From assembly GCF_037658235.1 (NCBI RefSeq), contig NZ_JBBJLN010000008.1, forward strand, positions 1 through 64,000: a DNA stretch of 64,000 bases, given 5' to 3'. Position numbers and translations under genes: made by a program. The notes under the pieces are model-generated. The model was not told where the DNA came from. It did no database searches and saw only the letters and a list, made by a program, of their open reading frames with translations. This DNA is from Yunchengibacter salinarum (GTDB lineage: Bacteria; Pseudomonadota; Alphaproteobacteria; Sphingomonadales; Kordiimonadaceae). Positions within the stretch are counted from its first letter, which is position 1; each line of letters starts with the position of its first letter. Below, in pieces: positions 18,358 through 26,077 of this stretch.

Positions 18358-19430
18358 GACGCTTTTCCTTTCACGATCACTATGATGAAGCGCAACTGGC
18401 CCGCCTGCCCAGCCTGAACACCAGCGCGGTGCCGCGCCCCACCCGCGTGATCGCCTGGTTGGTGACGATTTTCGCGCTGGCCGTCACCCTGTTCATGATC
18501 TTCACCCCCTGGGTACAGACGACCAGTGGTTTCGGAACCGTAACAGCGCTGGAGCCATCGGACAGATTGCAGTCCCTGAGTGCGCTGGTGCCGGGGCGGA
18601 TCAAGAAATGGCATGTGCGGGACGGCGCCAAGGTGAAAGCCGGCGATCCCATCGTGCAACTGGAAGACAATGACCCGCGCCTGGTGGAACGGCTGGAAAA
18701 CCAGCGCCGGGCCGCCATGCAGAAGCTGCAATCCGCCCGGCTGGCCGCCGAAACCGCGGAACTGGACCTGACCCGCAAGCAGGACCTGTTCGAAGAGGGG
18801 CTTGTCTCCCGGCTGGAGCTGGAAAGCGCCCGGATCAAGCTGGAGGAACACCGCGTGCGGGAGGAGACCGCCGCCACCGAGCTGGACACGGCGGAAGTGG
18901 CCCTGTCGCGCGGCAGCAGCCAGACCGTGCGCGCCCCGCGGGACGGCGTGATCATCGAAGTGACCGCCGGGGATCAGGCCACCTGGGTGAAAGCGGGCCA
19001 GCAACTGGCCAGTTTCATGCCCTTCAATGTGGAGCGGGCCGTGGAGCTGCACATCGATGGCCGCGATGCGCCGCTGGTGCATCCGGGGCGCAAGGTGCGG
19101 CTTCATTTTGAAGGCTGGCCGGTGGTGCAGTTCAGCGGCTGGCCATCCAAGGCGATCGGCACCTTCGCCGGTGAAGTGGCCTTTGTGGACCCCACCGCCC
19201 GGCCCGGTGGCCGGTTCCGCGTCATGGTGGTGGAAGACCCGGATGCCGCCCCCTGGCCCGATGAGCGCTTTCTGCGGCTCGGCGCCAAGGCTCGCGGCTG
19301 GGTGCAACTGGATACGGTCAGCGTGGGCTATGAAGTATGGCGCCAGCTCAACAACTTTCCGCCGCAACTGACCAGCGCGCCCGGCAATGACGGCCAGAAC
19401 GGGGCCAGCGGCCAGGGGGGCGGCCAATGA
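18354..19430 (+). CDS. HlyD-family secretion adaptor
   Basis: A 358-residue membrane fusion protein of the type I secretion kind. It has a cytoplasmic lead, one membrane segment (IAWLVTIFALAVTLFMIF, about 32-49), a split lipoyl domain (GRIKKWHVRDGAKVKAGDPI and VRAPRDGVIIEVTAGD), a long Glu/Arg coiled-coil hairpin between them, and a beta-barrel C-terminus. It begins within the last codon of the ABC-like gene and ends in a four-base overlap with the TolC-like gene, so the three are translationally coupled. The glycine-, asparagine- and glutamine-rich tail after residue 340 is unusual. It should bridge the inner-membrane ABC-like protein to the outer-membrane channel. Confidence 0.88.
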   Translation: MRRFSFHDHYDEAQLARLPSLNTSAVPRPTRVIAWLVTIFALAVTLFMIFTPWVQTTSGFGTVTALEPSDRLQSLSALVPGRIKKWHVRDGAKVKAGDPIVQLEDNDPRLVERLENQRRAAMQKLQSARLAAETAELDLTRKQDLFEEGLVSRLELESARIKLEEHRVREETAATELDTAEVALSRGSSQTVRAPRDGVIIEVTAGDQATWVKAGQQLASFMPFNVERAVELHIDGRDAPLVHPGRKVRLHFEGWPVVQFSGWPSKAIGTFAGEVAFVDPTARPGGRFRVMVVEDPDAAPWPDERFLRLGAKARGWVQLDTVSVGYEVWRQLNNFPPQLTSAPGNDGQNGASGQGGGQ

Positions 19431-20998
19431 GGGGGCTTCGATGGATATCGGGCGGCTGTGCGGCGCTGATGATCTTGCTGCACGCCACCCCGTGGCAGAT
19501 GCCCGCCCGCGCGGATGTGGACCTGGTGCCCCTGCCCGTGGATGTGAACGATGTGGCGCGCCCGGACCCGCTGATCCGTTCCTCCGGGCGCCGCGCGGAC
19601 AGCCCCACCGCGCTTGAGGACGTGCTTGCCAGCCTGCACCGCCATGCGCCGGTGGTGGCCGCCGCCCTGTTGCGGGCGGACAGCGCGGCGGGCCGGCAAC
19701 TGGCGGCACAGGGTGCCTTTGACACACGGGTGTCGGGGCGCGCCCATGGCCGGATGAGCGGCTTTTACGACGGCAAGGTGATCGAAAGCGAAATCAGCCG
19801 CCGCGTGGCGCCGATGAACGCCACCGTGTTTGCCCAGTACAATATCTCGGACGGCACCTTCCCGGTCTATGAGGACGAATGGGCCACCCTGTCCGGCGGC
19901 GAGGCGCGGCTCGGTGTCAGCATGTCCCTGCTCAGGAACCGGGCCATCGACCCCGCCCGGCTGGCGCTGGTGCAGGCCCGCACCAATATGGCCGAAGTGC
20001 GGGGCGAACTGGCCATGACGCTGGCCGCGCTCGATGCGGCGGCGGTGCGCGCTTATGCGGACTGGCTGTTCACCGTACGGGCCGAAGCCGTGTACCGGGA
20101 TCTGCTGACCCTGGCGGAAAAACGCCAGAAAGCGCTGGCCAACAGCATCAAACAGGGTCAACAGGCACGCATCAGCCTGCGGGAAAACCGGCAACTGCTC
20201 CTGTCCCGGTCGGCGCTGGTTACCCGTGCCCACCGGGACCGCATCGCGGCGGAAGAAAGACTCGCCCTGTATTTCCGCGACAAGGCCGGTCGGCCCACCC
20301 TGCCCCGCTTTCAGGGCGATCTTTACCTGCCGGACGCGGCGCTGGACCCGATCGCCGCGAACCCGGACGAGTTGGTGCAGTTGGCCCTGAATATCCGGCC
20401 CGACCTTCAGGCGATCAGCGCCCGCATGGCCGCCGCCCGCGCGGAACTGGACGCGGCGGACAACCATATGCTGCCCCGGCTGGACCTGAAAACCTATGCC
20501 GCCCGCGATTTCGGCAATGGCAGCCCCACCCGCGCCCAGACCGACACGGTGGTCTCATTAACCTTCAGCGTGCCGCTGGAACGGCGCGCGGCGCGCGGCG
20601 CCGTGCGGGAAGCCGATGCCAAATTGCGCCAGTTGCGCCACCAGCGCCGCTGGCTGGGGGACCAGGTGTCCGCCGCCATCCGCGAGGCCCGCGCCACCAT
20701 TCATGCCGCCGCCACCCGGCTCGCCCTCAGGCAGGAGGAGGTGAAAGTGACGCAGGAACTGGTGGATGTGGAACAGACCCGACTCAGAAATGGCGCCAGT
20801 GACTTTTTCCGCATCAATCTGGCGGAGGCCAATTTCGCCAATGCCCGGATCAAGGCGCTCAGGGCACGCGCCGCGCTGGACAAGGCTTATGGCACCCTGA
20901 TCGAACTGCTGGGGGACCGGCAGGCGGTGTTTGACGATGCTGCCCCCAAAACCAGTTCCGGGGCCGATACCGACCCGCGCGAGACTGCGACAGATTAG
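19427..20998 (+). CDS. TolC-family outer-membrane channel
   Basis: A 523-residue outer-membrane efflux protein. An N-terminal signal sequence (hydrophobic SGGCAALMILLHATPWQMPARA, cleavage near residue 29) is followed by the two repeated coiled-coil/strand units of TolC. Strand landmarks are TVFAQYNISDGTFPVY and LDLKTYAARDFG. It is the third gene of the coupled exporter operon and the presumed exit duct for whatever the ABC-like protein and HlyD protein handle. Length is within the family range (430-530). No substrate gene such as an RTX protein is visible nearby. Confidence 0.87.
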   Translation: MRGLRWISGGCAALMILLHATPWQMPARADVDLVPLPVDVNDVARPDPLIRSSGRRADSPTALEDVLASLHRHAPVVAAALLRADSAAGRQLAAQGAFDTRVSGRAHGRMSGFYDGKVIESEISRRVAPMNATVFAQYNISDGTFPVYEDEWATLSGGEARLGVSMSLLRNRAIDPARLALVQARTNMAEVRGELAMTLAALDAAAVRAYADWLFTVRAEAVYRDLLTLAEKRQKALANSIKQGQQARISLRENRQLLLSRSALVTRAHRDRIAAEERLALYFRDKAGRPTLPRFQGDLYLPDAALDPIAANPDELVQLALNIRPDLQAISARMAAARAELDAADNHMLPRLDLKTYAARDFGNGSPTRAQTDTVVSLTFSVPLERRAARGAVREADAKLRQLRHQRRWLGDQVSAAIREARATIHAAATRLALRQEEVKVTQELVDVEQTRLRNGASDFFRINLAEANFANARIKALRARAALDKAYGTLIELLGDRQAVFDDAAPKTSSGADTDPRETATD

Positions 20999-21117
20999 CC
21001 CCCCATGGGCGCATCGCTTGATCCGGTGCGGACAATAAGGCGTATTGATCCCTGAAAGGGGACGCGGAAAAGCGGACACCAGAACCCCCGATCCATGCAT
21101 TGCCATTGGAGGACCAG

Positions 21118-21504
21118 ATGAAAAAGACAGCACTCTTCGCCCTGACCGGCCTTGCCCTGGGGCTTGCCGGCAGCCTGCCCGCCGCGGCGGACGGCGACCC
21201 GGCCAAGGGCAAACGCCTGTATATGCGGTGCAAGGCCTGCCATGCGCTGGAGCAGGGCGTGAACAAGATCGGCCCCAGCCTGCATGACCTGTTCGGTCGC
21301 AAGGCCGGGTCGGTGGAAGGCTTTCGCTATTCCAAGGCGATGAAAAACGCCGATATCACCTGGAACGCGGAAACCATATCCGCCTATCTGGAAAATCCGC
21401 GCAAATACATTCCCGGCAACCGCATGTCCTTCGCCGGTCTGCGCAAGGAACAGGACCGCGAAGACGTGATCGCCTATCTGAAACAGGAAGTGGGCGGCGA
21501 ATAA
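21118..21504 (+). CDS. small class I cytochrome c
   Basis: A 128-residue periplasmic cytochrome c. The signal peptide covers residues 1-24 (KKTALFALTGLALGLAGSLPAAA), the haem site is C38-K-A-C41-H42, and the sixth ligand is Met103 in PGNRMSFAGL. This is the mitochondrial-type c2/c550 arrangement, about 104 residues mature, used as a soluble electron carrier. The ATG at 21118 has GGAGG ten bases upstream, which decides it over an in-frame upstream ATG at 21100. It follows the TolC-like gene by 119 bases and is closed by a strong terminator, so it could be expressed alone or with the exporter operon. Confidence 0.93.
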   Translation: MKKTALFALTGLALGLAGSLPAAADGDPAKGKRLYMRCKACHALEQGVNKIGPSLHDLFGRKAGSVEGFRYSKAMKNADITWNAETISAYLENPRKYIPGNRMSFAGLRKEQDREDVIAYLKQEVGGE

Positions 21505-21526
21505 ACCCCGCCACAGGCCACCACAC

Positions 21527-21563
21527 AAAAAGCCGGGGCCATACAGGGGCACCCGGCTTTTTT
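21527..21563. terminator. bidirectional Rho-independent terminator after cytochrome c gene
   Basis: AAAAAGCCGGG at 21527-21537 pairs with CCCGGCTTTTTT at 21552-21563 around a 14-base loop, giving a G+C stem with A and T tracts on the two sides. It can end transcription from the cytochrome gene on the plus strand and from the nucleotidyltransferase gene on the minus strand. Confidence 0.85.
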
Positions 21564-21636
21564 CATGACGACCTGACACGCCACGTCTCCCCTGTCGGAA
21601 AATTCCCGCAAGGCAACGCCAATCGGGGTATGCCCC

Positions 21637-22479
21637 TCAATAAGCGCCGCGCCCGGCCTTGCGGCGCGCCTCCCGAACGCGGCGTGCCCGCCGCATATGG
21701 ATCTTCTCACAAGGCTTGTCTATCTGATGACGCACAAACTCGGCTTGCCATGTCGGATGTGCGGAAAGCTTTTGCGGCTCGCTCAGAAGATCAATGTCAA
21801 AGTCGGAAAAAATCACATCGTTCCGGGGCAAACCCGCAATATGAATGAACTCCCGGATCGTCGCCTGCGCTTCTTTCACCGCCCCCTGATCGCCCTTATC
21901 GAGCAGTTCCCGGATAAATTCGCGCAGAATAATCGGCGCCGCCGCAAGCTGACGCAATGCACCAGCATCCGTGCGTCGCAGAGTTCGCACAGCGGCGATG
22001 CGGCTCAACAAAACATCCACCGGGTGCAAAAGTCGAATCATCGTCGCGCGGTCACCATCGGGGAGCGTCGGAAGTTGCACCTCAAGGATTTGAGCCCGCT
22101 TCTTTATCGTCTCTGTATCAAGGCCGGCAAGAGAATATAAGAAATCGATGCAATAGTGACGCCCCTGAACCTCAACATTGATGAGTGCGGAGCTTGGCGT
22201 GACCGGGTCCGCCGACGACGGGATATTAAGGTCACCTTCCAACATCAAGGCCAGTTTCTTCGCGGCCTCCACATCACCCAAAAAATCTATATCCTTGGAT
22301 TGAAAGGGCGTAAACGGCCTCAGCTCAGAAGATGCTTTTTCAAAATAATGCTCGCCCCAGATATTGAGCGCCTGCCCGCCCACCACAATGGAATCAAGGG
22401 CTTCAGCCCCGATCAGGATTTGAACCAACAAGTCCCGCAGCATGGCATCCATATGGCCATGGGGTGAAGCCAGAGACAT
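21637..22479 (-). CDS. nucleotidyltransferase-superfamily protein, possible toxin-antitoxin or defence component
   Basis: A 280-residue protein with the start of a nucleotidyltransferase fold: VVGGQALNIWGEHYF (GG at 34-35) followed by QSKDIDFLG with the metal-binding aspartates D63 and D65. This GG...DxD layout occurs in AbiEii/MNT-like and DUF6036-like proteins. A helical middle carries RLLHPVDVLLSRIAAVRTL, and the tail is strongly basic (HMRRARRVREARRKAGRG). The ATG at 22479 is preceded by AGGAATTTCAGGA. It sits 86 bases after a small gene on the same strand, and the pair is more A+T-rich than its neighbours, suggesting acquisition by transfer. Target and partner are unknown; toxin activity is only a possibility. 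Confidence 0.65.
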   Translation of the reverse strand: MSLASPHGHMDAMLRDLLVQILIGAEALDSIVVGGQALNIWGEHYFEKASSELRPFTPFQSKDIDFLGDVEAAKKLALMLEGDLNIPSSADPVTPSSALINVEVQGRHYCIDFLYSLAGLDTETIKKRAQILEVQLPTLPDGDRATMIRLLHPVDVLLSRIAAVRTLRRTDAGALRQLAAAPIILREFIRELLDKGDQGAVKEAQATIREFIHIAGLPRNDVIFSDFDIDLLSEPQKLSAHPTWQAEFVRHQIDKPCEKIHMRRARRVREARRKAGRGAY

Positions 22480-22565
22480 GTCCTGAAATTCCTGACATGA
22501 GGACGAAAAACAAAAATACCGCCTGAAAGCGGCTTACCCCGATAAGATTATGGCAGGCCGATCTC

Positions 22566-22775
22566 TTAGCTCTCGACCGCCGCCCGTTTCGCCACAGCAC
22601 CAGATGACTCCGGCTGCCGCACCAGGCGAGACTTTTGAAACAGGCCTTGCCCACCATTGACATGGTGCAACGCCTCCCGCGATATACTGCCGGAATTCAA
22701 GGCATCCTCATCCACCTGCCGCGAGAGAGCTTTCTCATGCGCACGCCGATCAGGATCAAAATAACCCACATGCAT
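22566..22775 (-). CDS. small protein, possible partner of the nucleotidyltransferase gene
   Basis: A 69-residue protein with no family I can name. It begins MHVGYFDPDRRAHEKALSRQ and is hydrophilic, with many Arg, Glu and Gln and no membrane segment or signal peptide. The ATG at 22775 has a perfect AAGGAG eight bases upstream, supporting it over the frame's first start at 22820. It lies 86 bases before the nucleotidyltransferase gene in the same direction, the usual order for an antitoxin followed by a toxin, but nothing in the protein itself proves that role. Confidence 0.5.
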   Translation of the reverse strand: MHVGYFDPDRRAHEKALSRQVDEDALNSGSISREALHHVNGGQGLFQKSRLVRQPESSGAVAKRAAVES

Positions 22776-22875
22776 CTCACACACTCCTTTCGAAGCGAGG
22801 ATAGCATCGTCCCTTATCACCTACCAAGGGATAAATAGTCCCAACCATCCGACAGGCCCGGCGCCACCCCAATAT

Positions 22876-23934
22876 TCAGCCCTCGCCACCGTCTTCGGTG
22901 ACCTGCCAGGTCTGGCCGCCATAGAGGATGTCTTTCAGGGCCCGTTTCTTCTGGCGGGCCGCGGCGGCCTGTGCGGTGACGGCGCGGTCATAGCTTTCAT
23001 GGGAATCATTGGCATAGAGAATGCCAAAGGCCATGGGCTCGCCGGGGCGAGCGCCCAGTTCCGCAAGCATCCGGGCCAATTGCAGATTGGTCTGGTCGTG
23101 AGTGAGAATGTCAGCCTCGTCCACGCCGTCCTCGCCGATGGTCACGGCTTCCAGGCTGAAGGTGGCCGGATTGAAGCGGATGCCTTTCTGCCGATCCTTG
23201 CCGAACAGCATCTTTTCACCGTGAACCAGCTTCAACTGGGTATCCGCGGCGGTTTTCTTGTCCGTCACATCGCCCCAGACCTGATCCGCATAGACGATGC
23301 AGTTCTGCAATATCTCCACCAGAGCCGCGCCCTTGAACGCCTGCGCGCCCTTGAACACATGGGGCATGTGCTTCTGGTCCGTATCGATGGTGCGGGCCAC
23401 AAAGGGGGCGCCGCTGCCCAGTGCGAAGCTGATCGGGTTCAGCGTGGGATCAAGCGAACCCGTGGGCGTGGACGGCGTGCGCGTGCCTTCATCCGACGTG
23501 GGTGAATACTGGCCCTTGGTCAGGCCGTAAATCTTGTTGTTGAACAGCAGGATATTCAGATCCACATTGCGCCTGAGCGCGTGCATCAGATGGTTCCCGC
23601 CGATGGACAGACCGTCCCCGTCACCGGTGATCACCCACACATCCAGATCCGGGTTGGCCAGCTTGACGCCCGTTGCAATGGCAGGCGCGCGGCCATGGAT
23701 GGTATGGAAGCCATAGGTGTCCATGTAATAGGGAAAACGGCTGGAGCAACCGATGCCGGAAACGAACACCGTGCCTTCCCGCGTGGCCCCCATTTCCGGC
23801 AGGGTGCGCTGCATACATTTCAGAATCGCATAGTCACCGCAGCCGGGGCACCAGCGCACTTCCTGATCGGAGGTGAAGTCCTTCAGGGTCAGCCCGTCCG
23901 CCTTGTTCGGCGCTTTGGTGGACATATCGTTCAT
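22876..23934 (-). CDS. korB: 2-oxoacid:ferredoxin oxidoreductase subunit beta (2-oxoglutarate type)
   Basis: A 352-residue thiamine-diphosphate subunit. It carries the [4Fe-4S] ligand motif RWCPGCGDY (C29, C32) with further cysteines in SGIGCSSRFPYY and LQNCIVYAD. The TPP-binding block is GDGDGLSIGGNH...LLFNNKIYGLTKGQYSPTS. With the alpha subunit it oxidatively decarboxylates a 2-oxoacid, most likely 2-oxoglutarate, to the acyl-CoA and passes two electrons to ferredoxin. It follows korA by 55 bases in one operon. Two-subunit enzymes of this type occur in many Alphaproteobacteria and actinobacteria, some of them aerobic. Preference between 2-oxoglutarate and pyruvate cannot be settled by eye. 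Confidence 0.9.
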   Translation of the reverse strand: MNDMSTKAPNKADGLTLKDFTSDQEVRWCPGCGDYAILKCMQRTLPEMGATREGTVFVSGIGCSSRFPYYMDTYGFHTIHGRAPAIATGVKLANPDLDVWVITGDGDGLSIGGNHLMHALRRNVDLNILLFNNKIYGLTKGQYSPTSDEGTRTPSTPTGSLDPTLNPISFALGSGAPFVARTIDTDQKHMPHVFKGAQAFKGAALVEILQNCIVYADQVWGDVTDKKTAADTQLKLVHGEKMLFGKDRQKGIRFNPATFSLEAVTIGEDGVDEADILTHDQTNLQLARMLAELGARPGEPMAFGILYANDSHESYDRAVTAQAAAARQKKRALKDILYGGQTWQVTEDGGEG

Positions 23935-23989
23935 GACTCTGCTCTTTCCAGCTTGCCGGTCTATTGTGGCCGACCGGTCTGCTTTTCTG

Positions 23990-25864
23990 TCAGCCCGCCT
24001 TGGCGGGGGCGGTATGATCGCGGATGGCGTTCAGGATTTCCTCGATCTTGAACGGCTGGCCCGACACCTTGTTCAGGGGCACCGCATCCACCAGGAACCG
24101 GTCCCGGATCGCGGTCTTGAGCTGGCCGGTATTCATTTCCGGGATCAGCACCCGGTCATAGCGGCTCAGCATATCCCCCAGATTGGCCGGGAACGGGTTG
24201 AGATGGCGCAGATGCGTATGAGACACATCCAGCCCCTCCTCGCGCGCCACCCGAACGGCACGCGCGATCGGCCCATAGGTGGAGCCCCAGCCCAATACCA
24301 GCAGGCGCCCGCTGTCCGTGCCATGGGCGATGGTCTGGTCCGGGATCGAACGCACCATGCCCGCCACCTTGTTCGCGCGCAGATCGGTCATGCGCTGATG
24401 GTTGGCGGGGTCATAGCTGATATGGCCACTGTCATAGTCCTTTTCCAGCCCGCCAATGCGATGTTCCGTACCCGAAACGCCCGGCTTCGGCCAATGTCGG
24501 GCGAGCGTCGTCTCATCCCGCTTCAGGGGGTTGAAGTCACCGTCCGTCTCCGCGTCGTGCTCGGCGAAGGAAACGGGAAACGGCTCCAGCGCATCCAGGT
24601 CCGGCAGGCGCCACGGCTCCGCCGCATTGGCGATAAAGCCATCCGTCAGCAGCATCACCGGCGTCATGTATGTGACCGCCAGGCGGCACGCCTCGATCGC
24701 CGTTTCGAAACAGTCACCGGGGCTGCGGGTGGCAAGCACCGGCATGGGCGCATCACCATTGCGGCCATAAAGCGCCTGATACAGGTCCGACTGCTCGGTC
24801 TTGGTGGGCAGCCCGGTGGACGGCCCGCCCCGCTGGCTGTTGATCACCACCAGCGGCAATTCGGTGGAAATGGCCAGCCCCAGCGCCTCGGTCTTCAGCG
24901 CGATGCCCGGCCCGCTGGAACTGGTCACCCCCAGCCAGCCCGCATAGGACGCGCCGATGGCGGCGCAAACGGCGGCGATCTCGTCTTCCGCCTGAAAGGT
25001 GGTGATGCCCTGATCCACCATGGTGGACAAGGCGTGCAGAATGGGCGAAGCGGGCGTGATGGGATAGCTGCCCAGCAGCACATCCAGCCCCGCAAGCTGG
25101 CCACCGGCGGCGATGCCCCAGCTCAGCGCCTGGCTGCCGGTAACGGTGCGATAGGTGCCCGGCGCCACATGCCGGCGCCCGATCTGATAGCGCTTGATCG
25201 GCGCGTTCAGTTCCGCCGTTTCACCAAAAGCGTGGCCCGCATTAAGCGCGGCCACATTGGCTTCCGCCACCTCAGGCTTGGAGCGGAACTTGTCCTCCAG
25301 CCAGGTGATCACGCTTTGCCGCCTGCGGGAAAACATCCACAGCATCAGGCCCAGCGTGAACATGTTCTTGCACCTGAGCGCCTCTTTCTTGCCAAGCCCG
25401 GTATGGGACACGGCTTCCAAGGTCTGTTTGGAAATATCGAAGGCGATCAGGGTGAAATCGTCCAGGCTGCCGTCTTCCAGCGGGTTTTGCTCATAACCCG
25501 CCTTTTGCAGATTGCGCGCGGTAAAGGCGCCGGTGTCCACCACCAGCATACCGCCGGAGCGCAGATTGCCCACATTGGTCTTCAGCGCCGCCGGGTTCAT
25601 CGCCACCAGCACATCGGGCCGGTCGCCCACCGTGCTGATTTCCCGCGCGCCGAAATTGATCTGAAAGGCGGACACGCCAAAGGTGGTCCCGGCGGGCGCG
25701 CGGATTTCCGCGGGAAAGTCGGGGAACGTGGCCAGGTCGCTGCCCGACAGCGCCGTGGACGTGGTGAACTGGCTGCCGGTCAACTGCATCCCGTCGCCAC
25801 TGTCGCCAGCGAAGCGGACCACCGCCGATTCCAGTACCTTGATGTCGTCCGTCATGAGCATCAT
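23990..25864 (-). CDS. korA: 2-oxoacid:ferredoxin oxidoreductase subunit alpha (fused gamma-alpha)
   Basis: A 624-residue subunit with the gamma domain at the N-terminus (VVRFAGDSGDGMQLTGSQF, residues ~11-190) fused to the pyrimidine-binding alpha domain. Landmarks are GSYPITPASPILHALSTM and GASYAGWLGVTSSSGPGIAL, then QRGGPSTGLPTKTEQSDL, which are characteristic of the 2-oxoglutarate/2-oxoacid branch. It is the first gene of korAB. The start could be the ATG at 25864 (GGAATGG close upstream) or the ATG at 25855 (GGATG seven bases upstream). A 213-base gap separates it from gor; a GGGCGC/GCGCCC hairpin at 25872-25889 lies in its leader, of unknown meaning. Confidence 0.9.
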   Translation of the reverse strand: MMLMTDDIKVLESAVVRFAGDSGDGMQLTGSQFTTSTALSGSDLATFPDFPAEIRAPAGTTFGVSAFQINFGAREISTVGDRPDVLVAMNPAALKTNVGNLRSGGMLVVDTGAFTARNLQKAGYEQNPLEDGSLDDFTLIAFDISKQTLEAVSHTGLGKKEALRCKNMFTLGLMLWMFSRRRQSVITWLEDKFRSKPEVAEANVAALNAGHAFGETAELNAPIKRYQIGRRHVAPGTYRTVTGSQALSWGIAAGGQLAGLDVLLGSYPITPASPILHALSTMVDQGITTFQAEDEIAAVCAAIGASYAGWLGVTSSSGPGIALKTEALGLAISTELPLVVINSQRGGPSTGLPTKTEQSDLYQALYGRNGDAPMPVLATRSPGDCFETAIEACRLAVTYMTPVMLLTDGFIANAAEPWRLPDLDALEPFPVSFAEHDAETDGDFNPLKRDETTLARHWPKPGVSGTEHRIGGLEKDYDSGHISYDPANHQRMTDLRANKVAGMVRSIPDQTIAHGTDSGRLLVLGWGSTYGPIARAVRVAREEGLDVSHTHLRHLNPFPANLGDMLSRYDRVLIPEMNTGQLKTAIRDRFLVDAVPLNKVSGQPFKIEEILNAIRDHTAPAKAG

Positions 25865-26077
25865 CCATTCCGGGCGCTTTCGCGCGCCCGATCCATATCC
25901 GTTCGTGCCGACGGGCCTTGTGCCGCGACACCTTACCCGGCCCTGACATACGCCCCAAGAGCCGCCTTGGCGACGCAGAATTTCTAAGGGGCCGCCCTAT
26001 AAGGGCTTGTCCGCCCAGGAAAGCCGCGCCGCAAAGCCCCGTTCCGGGGCATGGCCGCCCGCTTCAGGGGCGGGCCG

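Noticed and set aside
25872..25889. GGGCGC/GCGCCC hairpin in the korA leader
   Set aside because: Short, very G+C-rich stem of a kind expected by chance in this genome; no T tract and no known leader motif.
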